Notes: generated from the letters alone by a model not told the origin. 8,695 nucleotides of DNA from JAJNPS01 sp031426185 (GCA_031426185.1 JANPKV010000249.1:1-8695), one strand, 5' to 3'; shown: positions 1 through 7,143, counted from the stretch's first letter. Program-made: numbers and translations.

Positions 1-1637
1 CGCGCGCCCGGAAATGCGGCCATGATCGCGGCGACCAGCGGGATTTCGGCCGCCTCGTCGTTCACCGCGCGCAATTCGCTGTCGCGCTGTTCGGCAAGCG
101 TCGGTGCCCCGCCCGTACCCACGACCGACACACCCCAGCGGTTTCCGGTCCAGGTTGTCAGGCGCTGTCCCAGACGCGCGGCAAGATCGGTCGGCGCGGC
201 GGGGCCGGGCTCGAATTCGATCCGGCCCGGGGCAAAGTGGACCAGCCGCAGCCCGGTCTCGACCTCGTGCAGCAGTTTCAGGTCGCGCCGCGCGCGGATC
301 AGGTCCATCACCTCGGCCATGCTGTGCGGCTGCGGCAGGGCCAGCGGATCGACCTGCGAGGCAGGCGCCAAAACCGGACCGCCCGAGGATATCTGCCGGG
401 GGGCGGTGGGTGCAGGCGTGCGCGATGTCCCGGCGCCAGTGCCCGAAGGCGCAGTTGGCGCCGCAACCGGCGGCGGCGCGCTGGACTGAAGTTTGCGGAT
501 CAAGGTCGCGGGATCGGGCAGGTCCGACACGTGTGTCAGGCGGATCACCGCCATTTCGGCCGCCATCATCGCATTGGGGGCCAGGGGCACCTCTTCGATC
601 GCCTTCAGCAGCATCTGCCACGCCCGCGCCAGAACCCGCATCGGCAGGCGCGCGGCCATATCGCGGCCCCGGTCCCGTTCGGCAGGTGGCGTGGTCGGGT
701 CATCGGCGGCATCGGGTGCGATCTTGATGACGGACAGCCAGTGGCTGATCTCGGCCAGATCGCGCAGGACCGACATCGGGTCCGCCCCGTCGGCATATTG
801 TGCGCCCAGTTCCTGCAAGGCACCGCCCGCATCCCCCTGCAGGATCAGGTCGAACAGGTCCAGCACGCGGCCCCGGTCCGCCAGTCCCAGCATCGCGCGG
901 ACCTGATCAGCCGACGTCTCGCCCGCGCCATGCGAGATCGCCTGGTCGAGGATCGAGGTCGCATCGCGAGCGGACCCCTCGGCCGCGCGCGTGATCAGCG
1001 CCAGCGCCGCATCGGAGATCGGCGCCCCCTCGGCGGTGGCGATCTTGCGCAGCAGCGCCAGCATCACCTCCGGCTCGATCCGTTTCAGATCGAACCGCTG
1101 ACACCGCGACAGGACGGTGACAGGCACCTTGCGGATCTCGGTGGTCGCAAAGATGAACTTCACATGCTCGGGCGGTTCTTCCAGCGTCTTCAGCAGCGCA
1201 TTGAAGGCCGCGGTCGACAGCATGTGAACTTCGTCGATCACATAGACCTTGTAGCGCGCCGAGGCCGCCCGGTAGTGCACCGATTCAATGATCTCGCGGA
1301 TGTCGCCCACGCCGGTGCGGCTGGCGGCGTCCATCTCCATCACATCGACATGCCGCCCCTCGGTGATCGAGCGGCAAGGCTCGCAGACCCCGCAGGGTTC
1401 GGTCGTGGGGCCGCCCGTGCCGTCGACGCCCACGCAGTTCAGCCCCTTGGCGACGATCCGCGCGGTGGTGGTCTTGCCGGTACCCCGGATGCCCGTCAGC
1501 ATGAAGGCATGCGCGATCCGGTCCGCCGCAAAGGCGTTCTTCAGCGTGCGCACCATCGCATCCTGGCCGACCAGATCGGCAAAGGTTTCCGGACGGTACT
1601 TGCGCGCAAGGACGCGGTAGGCGGGCTGGTCGGACAC
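1..1637 (-). CDS. dnaX: DNA polymerase III subunit gamma/tau, C-terminus cut by window edge
   Basis: This is the clamp-loader ATPase subunit that, with delta and delta', loads the beta clamp and ties the core polymerases together at the replication fork. Seen in the translation: an N-terminal RFC-like segment (YRVLARKYRP, residues 7-16), Walker A GIRGTGKTT (49-57), a four-cysteine zinc module (C68, C82, C85, C88), Walker B VYVIDEVH (131-138) and the SRC arginine-finger motif (177-179). A Pro/Ala/Thr/Gly-rich linker covers about residues 383-424. Beyond it lies the tau-specific C-terminal domain. 545 full codons are present; the last ones (ending AAFPGA) look close to the natural end, so only a few dozen residues are probably missing. 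The start is GTG at 1637, chosen because AGGAG (1643-1647) lies 5 bases upstream and the MSDQPAYRVL reading matches the family. rsgA lies upstream on the same strand. Confidence 0.97.
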   Translation of the reverse strand, partial: MSDQPAYRVLARKYRPETFADLVGQDAMVRTLKNAFAADRIAHAFMLTGIRGTGKTTTARIVAKGLNCVGVDGTGGPTTEPCGVCEPCRSITEGRHVDVMEMDAASRTGVGDIREIIESVHYRAASARYKVYVIDEVHMLSTAAFNALLKTLEEPPEHVKFIFATTEIRKVPVTVLSRCQRFDLKRIEPEVMLALLRKIATAEGAPISDAALALITRAAEGSARDATSILDQAISHGAGETSADQVRAMLGLADRGRVLDLFDLILQGDAGGALQELGAQYADGADPMSVLRDLAEISHWLSVIKIAPDAADDPTTPPAERDRGRDMAARLPMRVLARAWQMLLKAIEEVPLAPNAMMAAEMAVIRLTHVSDLPDPATLIRKLQSSAPPPVAAPTAPSGTGAGTSRTPAPTAPRQISSGGPVLAPASQVDPLALPQPHSMAEVMDLIRARRDLKLLHEVETGLRLVHFAPGRIEFEPGPAAPTDLAARLGQRLTTWTGNRWGVSVVGTGGAPTLAEQRDSELRAVNDEAAEIPLVAAIMAAFPGA

Positions 1638-1642
1638 GGGGA

Positions 1643-1647
1643 CTCCT
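1643..1647 (-). promoter_or_regulatory. Ribosome binding site of dnaX
   Basis: On the minus strand the sequence reads AGGAG followed by 5 bases and a GTG. It decides the GTG start at 1637. It overlaps one base of a short palindrome, TGTTG-TG-CAACA (1647-1658), which could fold next to the ribosome binding site in the dnaX leader; whether that matters is not known. Confidence 0.75.
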
Positions 1648-1678
1648 GTTGTGCAACAAGCTTAGACCGGGGGGATGG

Positions 1679-1723
1679 GGCGGGCAAGGCGCGACGCCGG
1701 ACGAATGCAGTACCTTGCCCGCC
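1679..1723 (-). terminator. Perfect 11-bp hairpin after rsgA, possible terminator or processing stem
   Basis: GGCGGGCAAGG at 1679-1689 and CCTTGCCCGCC at 1713-1723 are exact reverse complements, separated by 23 bases. On the minus strand the stem begins 5 bases after the rsgA TAG stop and lies about 41 bases before the dnaX start. The stem is GC-rich and strong, but the bases after it on the minus strand are C-rich with no T tract. It is therefore not a textbook intrinsic terminator. It may end or stabilise the rsgA message, or separate rsgA from dnaX. Confidence 0.5.
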
Positions 1724-1728
1724 GTTCG

Positions 1729-2769
1729 CTACCTCTTGCCGTCGAACCGCGACTTCACCGCGAGGCTTTTCTTGATCACCTTCCCGAATTTGCGCGCCCG
1801 TTCCCGCGCCTCGGCCGGGGTCTCGTTGTGGATGCGGTCTTCGCGCTTCAGCTTGTCCCACCGGTTCAGGCGCGCCTCGTCCAGACGACCCTCTTCGATG
1901 GCCAGGCGGATGGCGCAGCCGGGTTCGGCCTGGTGCGTGCAATCGCGGAACCGGCATTGGCCCAAAAGCTCGGTCACGTCCTCGAACACCGCATCGATCC
2001 CGTCAGAGGCATCCGCAAGGCTAAGCGCCCGCATGCCGGGCGTGTCGATCAGCCAGCCGCCCCCCGACATCGCATGCAAGGACCGGATCGTCGTGGTGTG
2101 CCGCCCGCGCGCATCGCTTTCGCGGATCGGTCCGGTGGCTCCGACAAGTCCGGTCAGGGTGTTCGTCAGCGTCGTCTTGCCCACGCCCGAGGACCCCAGC
2201 AGCGCCACTGTCTGGCCCTCTCGGCACCAGGCGCCCAAGGCCTTCGCGGCCTCCGGATCGCGCGCATCCAGCGCCAGAACGGTCAGGTTGCGCTGCAGTT
2301 TCTCTGCCTCGGCACGGTAGCTGTCGGCGTCCGTGCTGGTATCTGACTTGGTCAGCAGGATCACCGCCTCGGTCCCGGCCTCGGCTGACAGCGCCAGATA
2401 CCGCTCCAGCCGCGCGGGGTTGAAGTCGGCGTTGCACGACGTGACGATGAACAACGTGTCCACATTCGCGGCGATCAACTGCACTGCGTTGCCGGTTCCC
2501 GCCGCCCGCCGGCTCAGTTCGGTCTTGCGATCAAGCAGACGGCAGATGCGTTCCCCGTCGGACAACACCCAGTCGCCGATGGCCAGGTCGCCCGCACTGA
2601 TGGTTCCGGTAAAGGGCAGGGTCACCGCGCCATCTTGGCAAAGCCCGTCGATCCGGGCGCGGTGGACGCCTGCGATTCGGACGGGGGTCAGCAAAAGCTC
2701 GGCGTCGTCGAGTTGCGACAGAAAGAAATTCGTCCAGCCGAGGCCGGCAAGCGTGTGGTGTTGGGTCAA
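1729..2769 (-). CDS. rsgA: Ribosome small subunit-dependent GTPase A
   Basis: RsgA (YjeQ) is a cytoplasmic GTPase that acts late in 30S ribosomal subunit maturation, with GTP hydrolysis stimulated by the 30S particle. The 346-residue protein has the family layout: an N-terminal OB-fold region (about 25-80), then a circularly permuted GTPase with G4 first (TKSD, 140-143), followed by G1 GSSGVGKT (192-199), the G2 threonine region RHTTT (223-227) and G3 DTPG (242-245). The C-terminal zinc knuckle has C272, C277, H279 and C285 in the typical CRFRDCxHxxEPGC form, followed by a basic tail. Length agrees with the E. coli protein (about 350). The start is TTG at 2769, with AAGGAA (2778-2783) 8 bases upstream; MTQHHTLAGLGW is a typical beginning. 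It is followed on the same strand by a hairpin and dnaX. Confidence 0.96.
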   Translation of the reverse strand: MTQHHTLAGLGWTNFFLSQLDDAELLLTPVRIAGVHRARIDGLCQDGAVTLPFTGTISAGDLAIGDWVLSDGERICRLLDRKTELSRRAAGTGNAVQLIAANVDTLFIVTSCNADFNPARLERYLALSAEAGTEAVILLTKSDTSTDADSYRAEAEKLQRNLTVLALDARDPEAAKALGAWCREGQTVALLGSSGVGKTTLTNTLTGLVGATGPIRESDARGRHTTTIRSLHAMSGGGWLIDTPGMRALSLADASDGIDAVFEDVTELLGQCRFRDCTHQAEPGCAIRLAIEEGRLDEARLNRWDKLKREDRIHNETPAEARERARKFGKVIKKSLAVKSRFDGKR

Positions 2770-2777
2770 CGGAAGCG

Positions 2778-2783
2778 TTCCTT
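2778..2783 (-). promoter_or_regulatory. Ribosome binding site of rsgA
   Basis: AAGGAA on the minus strand lies 8 bases before a TTG. It supports the unusual TTG start at 2769, for which no good in-frame ATG alternative was seen nearby. Confidence 0.6.
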
Positions 2784-2872
2784 GGAAACGTCAGAGGTGC
2801 CCGTTGCAGATCCGATACGGACGTGCGGGCGGCCAGTTCGGGCAAGAACGCGGCTGATGAGGGCGTGGTGCC

Positions 2873-2911
2873 TCAGCGCGACCCGGCCCGGAGCGATGCA
2901 ACGACAGTCAT
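2873..2911 (-). CDS. Possible 12-residue leader peptide upstream of rsgA
   Basis: The minus strand carries an ATG at 2911 with GGAGG (2919-2923) 7 bases upstream, which is one of the best ribosome binding sites in the window. The frame reads MTVVASLRAGSR and stops at TGA (2873-2875). The TTG start of rsgA follows about 100 bases later in a different frame. There is no run of one amino acid that would suggest classical attenuation. It could be a translated leader, the remains of a longer gene start, or chance. Confidence 0.25.
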   Translation of the reverse strand: MTVVASLRAGSR

Positions 2912-3287
2912 TGGGCACCCTCCGTTCACAAGCGTATCAGGTGAGAGGCTGGACTTCTCAGGTAATTAAAATTCCTCAGCATAAACAAGTAGTTGCCAGA
3001 GGTCTCGATCTTCGTTTGTAGCAGCAGCTGGTGCCGTTGTTGTAGCAAGCCAGCCACTTTCTACCGTTATGATACGGCTAGCTTGACTGAGAAACAATTG
3101 CAACGTGCATCTTCAGACAGAGCCGCGACCTGATGGGCACGCTGAAGCTTTACTGGATGGGCAGTGCCCGCGCCGAATCCATGGGTGCTGACATCAAGCC
3201 CTGCGCCGTCGGCGATCTGCAGCAGTCCCCAAGGGCTGAGAAACCGGCGCGACTCTTCCACTAGCCCACTGGTTGCCGGGTCTTCAC

Positions 3288-3770
3288 TCAGCAGGTTCCA
3301 TAATAGCCCCGCGAGAAGCGGCAGTATTCTGCGGCCGCGCCAGAGCGGATCATAGCCGCGGCGATATCACGCCCGTCAGGGAGGACACATCGCGCGACGA
3401 GGCGTCCATACCGATCGATGTCAAGAATATCGCATCGCAGGGTGCTGCTGGAGATCAGACTACGCAGCGTGGAAGTTGCGGCCGATCCGCCTCGCTGGTC
3501 CCATTCTGGCGCATCGAGACCCCAGACCCGGATCCTGCGCGACTCACCACTCAACGTGAAGGTATCGCCGTCGAGAATCTTGCTGACCCGGGCTTCGATC
3601 CCGTCGGGCTGCTGTCCTTGCACTGCCTGCGCGAACACCAGGATTATCGATGTCGCAGCCACGACCGCCAGCAGTGTTGGAGCAACGCAAAACCAGCTGC
3701 GAACGCATTGACGGATATCTTGTTCTGCCATGAGGGCAGATGATGTCAAAAGAGGCCTTTCGGCAAGCAT
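3288..3770 (-). CDS. Thermonuclease family protein (SNase-like), exported or membrane-anchored
   Basis: This is a staphylococcal-nuclease fold protein expected to cut DNA or RNA outside the cytoplasm with a bound calcium ion. The 160 residues contain a hydrophobic segment at about 29-49 (signal peptide or membrane anchor), followed by the SNase core: ILDGDTFTL (65-73), IRVWGLDAPEW (80-90) and DRYGRLVARC (119-128). The residues matching the catalytic set of the Staphylococcus enzyme are present: D67 in DGDT, R81, D86, E89 and R123. The ending AAAEYCRFSRGYYG is a typical family C-terminus. The start is ATG at 3770, favoured because GGAG (3776-3779) lies 5 bases upstream; an internal ATG at 3731 (MAEQDIRQ) gives a shorter N-terminus but has no ribosome binding site. 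It is divergent from the polyketide synthase operon, with no clear functional link. Confidence 0.88.
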   Translation of the reverse strand: MLAERPLLTSSALMAEQDIRQCVRSWFCVAPTLLAVVAATSIILVFAQAVQGQQPDGIEARVSKILDGDTFTLSGESRRIRVWGLDAPEWDQRGGSAATSTLRSLISSSTLRCDILDIDRYGRLVARCVLPDGRDIAAAMIRSGAAAEYCRFSRGYYGTC

Positions 3771-3982
3771 CCGCTCTCCATTTTGGGGGCTGAGGACGCA
3801 TCTCTAGAGCACAAGGTTCCCTTGTCCCGGCACCGGGCACACAAATAGTTACGGCCTTGCCGCACTTGTCTGTGATTGGCCAACCCATGTTGGAACGACG
3901 CGCAGGCCGCTGCGTTTCAATCTGATCAGCGCGCCCTGCCACGGGTTGACCACGATACAGCCATGGTGGGTAGGAGGACCGC
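3771..3982. promoter_or_regulatory. Divergent intergenic region with a cluster of short palindromes
   Basis: This 212-base gap must hold promoters for the nuclease (leftward) and for the polyketide synthase operon (rightward). It contains several close-packed palindromes: CTCTAGAG (3802-3809), ACAAGG-TTC-CCTTGT (3811-3825), CCCGG-CA-CCGGG (3826-3837), TTGGCCAA (3876-3883) and CCAAC-CCAT-GTTGG (3880-3893). The 15-base element with 6-base arms is the best operator candidate. A TTGACC at 3944-3949 resembles a -35 box, but any matching -10 box would fall on the ribosome binding site, so I do not assign a promoter. Confidence 0.4.
3972..3977 (+). promoter_or_regulatory. Ribosome binding site of the type III polyketide synthase gene
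   Basis: AGGAGG is a full consensus site 5 bases before the GTG at 3983. It decides the GTG start and suggests the first gene of the operon is efficiently translated. The two following genes lack such sites and depend on overlap with the gene before them. Confidence 0.85.
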
Positions 3983-5035
3983 GTGTCGATACCAGTCAAA
4001 CTGTTGTCAGTTTCTACAGCCCTACCACCATACTCCCTTTCGCAGCGCGAAGCCGCCACCGTCGCGCATGAGGCGTTTTCAACCCGTTACGACGATTTCG
4101 AGCGGTTGGTGAAGGTCTTCGAAAGCTCCGGCATCCTGCGGCGCTATCTGGTGCGTCCGATCGATTGGTATCTGGAACCGCTGGGATGGGCCGACCGCAA
4201 TGCGGCCTATCTTGACGGCGCGCGGGCTTTGTTTGCAGAGGCCGCCACGCGGGCTTTGGCAGATGCGGGCTTGTCGGCATCGGACGTGGACACGGTTGTC
4301 ACCATATCTTCTACCGGACTCGCAACCCCTGGGATTGACGCAAGCGTCGCAGAACGGCTTGGCTTTCGCAGCGACATCGAACGCATCCCGGTCTTTGGCT
4401 TAGGCTGCGCTGGTGGGGTGACCGGGATGGGGATCGGCGCAAGGCTGGCGCAGTCGCGGCCGGGAAGCTGTGTTCTGGTCGTCGCGGTCGAGACCTGTTC
4501 GGTGGCTTTTCGTTTGGACAAGTTGACCAAGGAAAACATTGTCGCAACCGCACTTTTTGGCGACGGCGCCGCAGCCTGTGTTTTACGGGCAGCGACGGGC
4601 GGGCTGGCAAGTGTGGAATTTTCGGGCCAACACACCTGGCCGGGGACGCTGGACATCATGGGTTGGAGCGTGGACGACAGCGGATTGGGCGTTATCTTTG
4701 ACCGTGCCATTCCGCCATTTGCCGAAGCGAACATGGCACCGGCCGTCGCGGGCATGCTGGCCCGGCATGGTCTGGGACTGAACGATGTTGACCGCTTTGC
4801 ATGCCATCCGGGGGGTGCCAAGGTGATCACCGCGCTTGAACGCGCCTTATCCTTGGATCAAGGCGCGCTGGATCACGAACGCGCGGTCCTCGCGGATTAT
4901 GGCAACATGTCCGCCCCGACCGCCCTGTTCGTGCTGGATCGACTGATAAAGGACGCCCTGCCGCCCCGAACATTGCTGACGGCCATGGGGCCGGGTTTTA
5001 CGGCCAGCTGCGTCTCGTTGCAGGCTGCAGCATGA
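3983..5035 (+). CDS. Type III polyketide synthase (chalcone/stilbene synthase family)
   Basis: This homodimeric thiolase-fold enzyme would extend a starter acyl-CoA, probably a long fatty acyl group, with malonyl-CoA units and cyclise the chain to an alkylpyrone or alkylresorcinol-type ring. The 350 residues match the family length. The catalytic triad is visible: C142 in GLGCAGG (139-145), H275 in ACHPGG (273-278) and N308 in YGNMSAPT (306-313). The C-terminal AMGPGFTASC (334-343) corresponds to the GFGPG-type loop that shapes the active site. The start is GTG at 3983, set by AGGAGG. The gene overlaps the following methyltransferase by 4 bases (ATGA), as in co-translated operons. A simple KAS III (FabH) is less likely because that family lacks this GFGPG-type ending and the pairing with an ICMT-family gene. 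The starter substrate and product cannot be read from the sequence. Confidence 0.93.
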   Translation: MSIPVKLLSVSTALPPYSLSQREAATVAHEAFSTRYDDFERLVKVFESSGILRRYLVRPIDWYLEPLGWADRNAAYLDGARALFAEAATRALADAGLSASDVDTVVTISSTGLATPGIDASVAERLGFRSDIERIPVFGLGCAGGVTGMGIGARLAQSRPGSCVLVVAVETCSVAFRLDKLTKENIVATALFGDGAAACVLRAATGGLASVEFSGQHTWPGTLDIMGWSVDDSGLGVIFDRAIPPFAEANMAPAVAGMLARHGLGLNDVDRFACHPGGAKVITALERALSLDQGALDHERAVLADYGNMSAPTALFVLDRLIKDALPPRTLLTAMGPGFTASCVSLQAAA

Positions 5036-5538
5036 CGGGTGCGGCGCTTCTACTTGGGCTGGTAACCCTTGGGCGGCTGGGTGAGCTGTGGTTGGCCCGC
5101 CGCAACACTCAGGCGCTGCTGGCAAAAGGGGCGGTCGAGATTGCCCCGGGCCACTACCCGATGATCGTGATGCTGCATACCCTGTGGCTCTGCGCGCTGT
5201 GGATTTACGGGGTGGACCAGCCCGTCATGCAGGGGTGGCTTGCCGTCTTCCTTGCCTTGGAGGTGGCCCGGGTCTGGGTGCTGTCAACGTTGGGAAGACG
5301 CTGGACCACACGCATCATCGTCGTTCCCGGTGAGCAGTTGGTGGCGAGCGGCCCTTATCGCTATTTCAGCCATCCGAATTACATCGTGGTGATCGGGGAA
5401 ATCGCAGTTCTGCCGCTCTGCCTGGGGCTGCCTTGGCTGGCGGTCATCTTCACGCTGTTGAACGCCGTCGTCCTGACCATTCGCATCCGTGCCGAGACTG
5501 CCGGGCTCATGCTGACCCGACCCCATGCTGCGGGCTGA
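5032..5538 (+). CDS. Isoprenylcysteine carboxyl methyltransferase family membrane protein (YpbQ/SrsB-like)
   Basis: This small integral membrane methyltransferase is predicted to use S-adenosylmethionine to O-methylate the polyketide made by the preceding enzyme. The 168 residues carry hydrophobic segments at about 3-20, 43-60, 64-86 and 120-150. Family motifs are RWTTRI (90-95), GPYRYFSHPNY (107-117, with the H-P-N-Y cofactor-region residues) and RIRAE (151-155). In Bacillus subtilis, YpbQ beside a type III polyketide synthase methylates alkylpyrones, and Streptomyces SrsB methylates alkylresorcinols; the same adjacency here supports that role over true prenyl-cysteine methylation. The ATG overlaps the polyketide synthase stop by 4 bases and has no clear ribosome binding site, pointing to translational coupling. 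It overlaps the following transporter gene by 14 bases. Confidence 0.87.
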   Translation: MTGAALLLGLVTLGRLGELWLARRNTQALLAKGAVEIAPGHYPMIVMLHTLWLCALWIYGVDQPVMQGWLAVFLALEVARVWVLSTLGRRWTTRIIVVPGEQLVASGPYRYFSHPNYIVVIGEIAVLPLCLGLPWLAVIFTLLNAVVLTIRIRAETAGLMLTRPHAAG

Positions 5539-7072
5539 ACGCCTTCCAGCGGTTCAGGCATTCACCTGGTTGGGCTTTGCAGCGATGTGCGTCGGCATGT
5601 TCATGGCAATCCTCGATGTGCAGATCGTTGCCACATCGCTGCCGAATATCCAGCAGGCGCTTGGGATTGCCCCTGACCAGATGAGTTGGATTCAGACCTC
5701 TTATCTGATTGCCGAAGTCATCGCGATCCCGTTGACGGGAATGTTGATGCGGATCCTGACAATGCAGTGGCTGTTTGTGGTGGCGACGTCCGTCTTTGTT
5801 GGCGCATCGATCGGCTGCGCTGCCTCCGGGGGTTTTGCAGGCTTGATCGGATGGCGTGTTGTGCAAGGCTTGGCTGGCGGCACGCTGATCCCTTTGGTCT
5901 TTGCAGCGGTCTTTCTGTTGTTCCCGCCGCACCGGCAGGGCGTTGCAACTACGCTTGCTGGCGTTCTCGCGGTCCTGGCACCCACGGTTGGGCCAATTGT
6001 CGGCGGCTGGATCACGATTGCCTATTCTTGGCACTGGTTGTTCTTGATTAATGTGTTGCCGGGCATCGCAGCTGCTTTGACGGCGACGGTAGTCCTGCCA
6101 CGGGCAAAGCCCCAGCTTGCCCTGATCCGAAGGCTGGACTGGCTTTCCCTTGGGATGCTCGCGCTCGCCCTTGCCGCGCTGGAAATCGCATTCAAAGAGG
6201 CACCACAGCGCGGCTGGACCTCTGGGCTCGTCGTCGGGTTGCTGACCTTGTCCACGGTCAATGGAATGGGCTTTTTGCGGCGAAGCCTGTCGGTTGCACT
6301 TCCGGTTGTCGATCTGAGCAACTTTGCCAACCGCAGTTTCGCGGTGGGTTGTATCCTCAGCTTTGTTCTTGGCATCGGGCTTTTTGGATCGGTCTACCTC
6401 ATGCCCATATTTTTGGCCTATGTGCGCGGTTATGACTCGCTTCAGATCGGGACCATCCTGTTGGTCACAGGCGTGGCGCAGCTGTTGATGGCTCCGGTCG
6501 CGGTGGCGCTGGAGCAAAGGGCGGATGCCCGCACGCTGACGGCCGTGGGGTTCGCGCTCTTTGCGCTTGGGTTGGGCATGAGCGGGTTTCAAACCCCCCG
6601 AACTGACGGGAATGGCATGTTCTGGCCTCAGGTTGTCCGCGGTCTGGCAATCATGTTCTGCCTGTTGCCGCCAACCCGTCTTGCACTGGGCAGTCTTTCA
6701 CCGGACCGCGTGCCTGATGCGAGCGGACTCTTCAACTTGATGCGTAATCTTGGCGGCGCCATCGGGCTGGCACTGGTCGACACTGTCATCTACACGCGCA
6801 CCCCGGTTCATGGGATTGATTTGCTTGCGCGCCTGCAAACTGGTGACCAGGACACAGCCCTGTTTATCGGGATTCCGGCAGAGATGATTTCAGCCTTTCC
6901 GGCAGGCCCACCAAGTGGAGTGCTTTTGGCGCAGCTTGCACCGCTGCTGGAAAAGGCAGCTCTAACTTCGGCCATCAATGAGGCATGGTTTCTCATTTCG
7001 GCCTTGACTGTCGTTGCATTGCTTTGCGTGCCATTTGCCGGCATCCGGTCGGCAGTTGGCCCCACGGAATGA
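5525..7072 (+). CDS. DHA2-family MFS efflux transporter (EmrB/QacA-like)
   Basis: This proton-driven inner-membrane exporter is expected to have about 14 helices, in line with its 515 residues. Characteristic sequence includes the first-helix motif MAILDVQIVATSLPNI (27-42, with the conserved acidic D31), WIQTSYLIAEVIAIPLTG (55-72) and the antiporter motif C APTVGPIVGGWI (152-163). The loop 2-3 motif A is degenerate (LMRILTMQW rather than the G-R-R-G-R-R pattern), which I recall as common in this DHA2 branch. It overlaps the end of the methyltransferase gene by 14 bases and has no good ribosome binding site, so it is likely co-translated. The likely cargo is the methylated polyketide or an intermediate, inferred only from the operon. 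No HlyD/EmrA-type periplasmic adaptor gene is next to it. No clear T-rich terminator follows in the 71 bases before the convergent gene. Confidence 0.92.
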   Translation: MLRAERLPAVQAFTWLGFAAMCVGMFMAILDVQIVATSLPNIQQALGIAPDQMSWIQTSYLIAEVIAIPLTGMLMRILTMQWLFVVATSVFVGASIGCAASGGFAGLIGWRVVQGLAGGTLIPLVFAAVFLLFPPHRQGVATTLAGVLAVLAPTVGPIVGGWITIAYSWHWLFLINVLPGIAAALTATVVLPRAKPQLALIRRLDWLSLGMLALALAALEIAFKEAPQRGWTSGLVVGLLTLSTVNGMGFLRRSLSVALPVVDLSNFANRSFAVGCILSFVLGIGLFGSVYLMPIFLAYVRGYDSLQIGTILLVTGVAQLLMAPVAVALEQRADARTLTAVGFALFALGLGMSGFQTPRTDGNGMFWPQVVRGLAIMFCLLPPTRLALGSLSPDRVPDASGLFNLMRNLGGAIGLALVDTVIYTRTPVHGIDLLARLQTGDQDTALFIGIPAEMISAFPAGPPSGVLLAQLAPLLEKAALTSAINEAWFLISALTVVALLCVPFAGIRSAVGPTE

Positions 7073-7143
7073 GGGTGCGAAAAGTCAGATACTTCCTGTG
7101 TTCCGCTCAGCCGCATTTGCAGCAATTGGTGCGCAGAGAGTGG

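Larger units (their letters stand above)
2770..3287. other. Gene-poor interval between rsgA and the nuclease gene
   Basis: These 518 bases separate the start of rsgA from the stop of the upstream nuclease gene, both on the minus strand. An AT-rich patch (about 2963-2990) lies some 200 bases upstream of rsgA and could hold its promoter, but I could not match -35 and -10 boxes with normal spacing. A 12-codon frame with a strong ribosome binding site lies at 2873-2911. A 64-codon minus-strand frame (3067-3261, GTG start) and a plus-strand frame of similar length oppose each other around 3130-3260. Neither was recognised and neither has a convincing ribosome binding site. No tRNA, repeat array or insertion-sequence end was seen. 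Confidence 0.5.

Noticed and set aside
237..1775. A 512-codon plus-strand open frame opposite dnaX
   Set aside because: It is the antisense shadow of a clear dnaX gene in GC-rich DNA. Its translation is rich in Arg, Gln, His and Asp without domain motifs, typical of an antisense frame.
1675..2346. Plus-strand open frames of 223 codons opposite rsgA
   Set aside because: They lie over the RsgA GTPase motifs on the other strand and show no recognisable domain or credible translation start.
2963..2990. AT-rich patch as the rsgA promoter
   Set aside because: TTGTTT and TTTAAT-like boxes are present on the minus strand, but the spacing (about 12 bases) is too short for a sigma-70 promoter.
5507..6592. 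A 361-codon minus-strand open frame opposite the MFS transporter
   Set aside because: The translation is extremely polar (Gln, Arg, Asp, Lys rich), as expected for the complement of membrane-protein codons, and the plus strand encodes a convincing transporter.
7073..7143. Search for a bidirectional terminator between the transporter and the LuxR-type regulator
   Set aside because: Only a short palindrome CGGACGGTCCG (7150-7160), inside the regulator coding sequence, was found. It has no T tract on either side, so I do not call a terminator.
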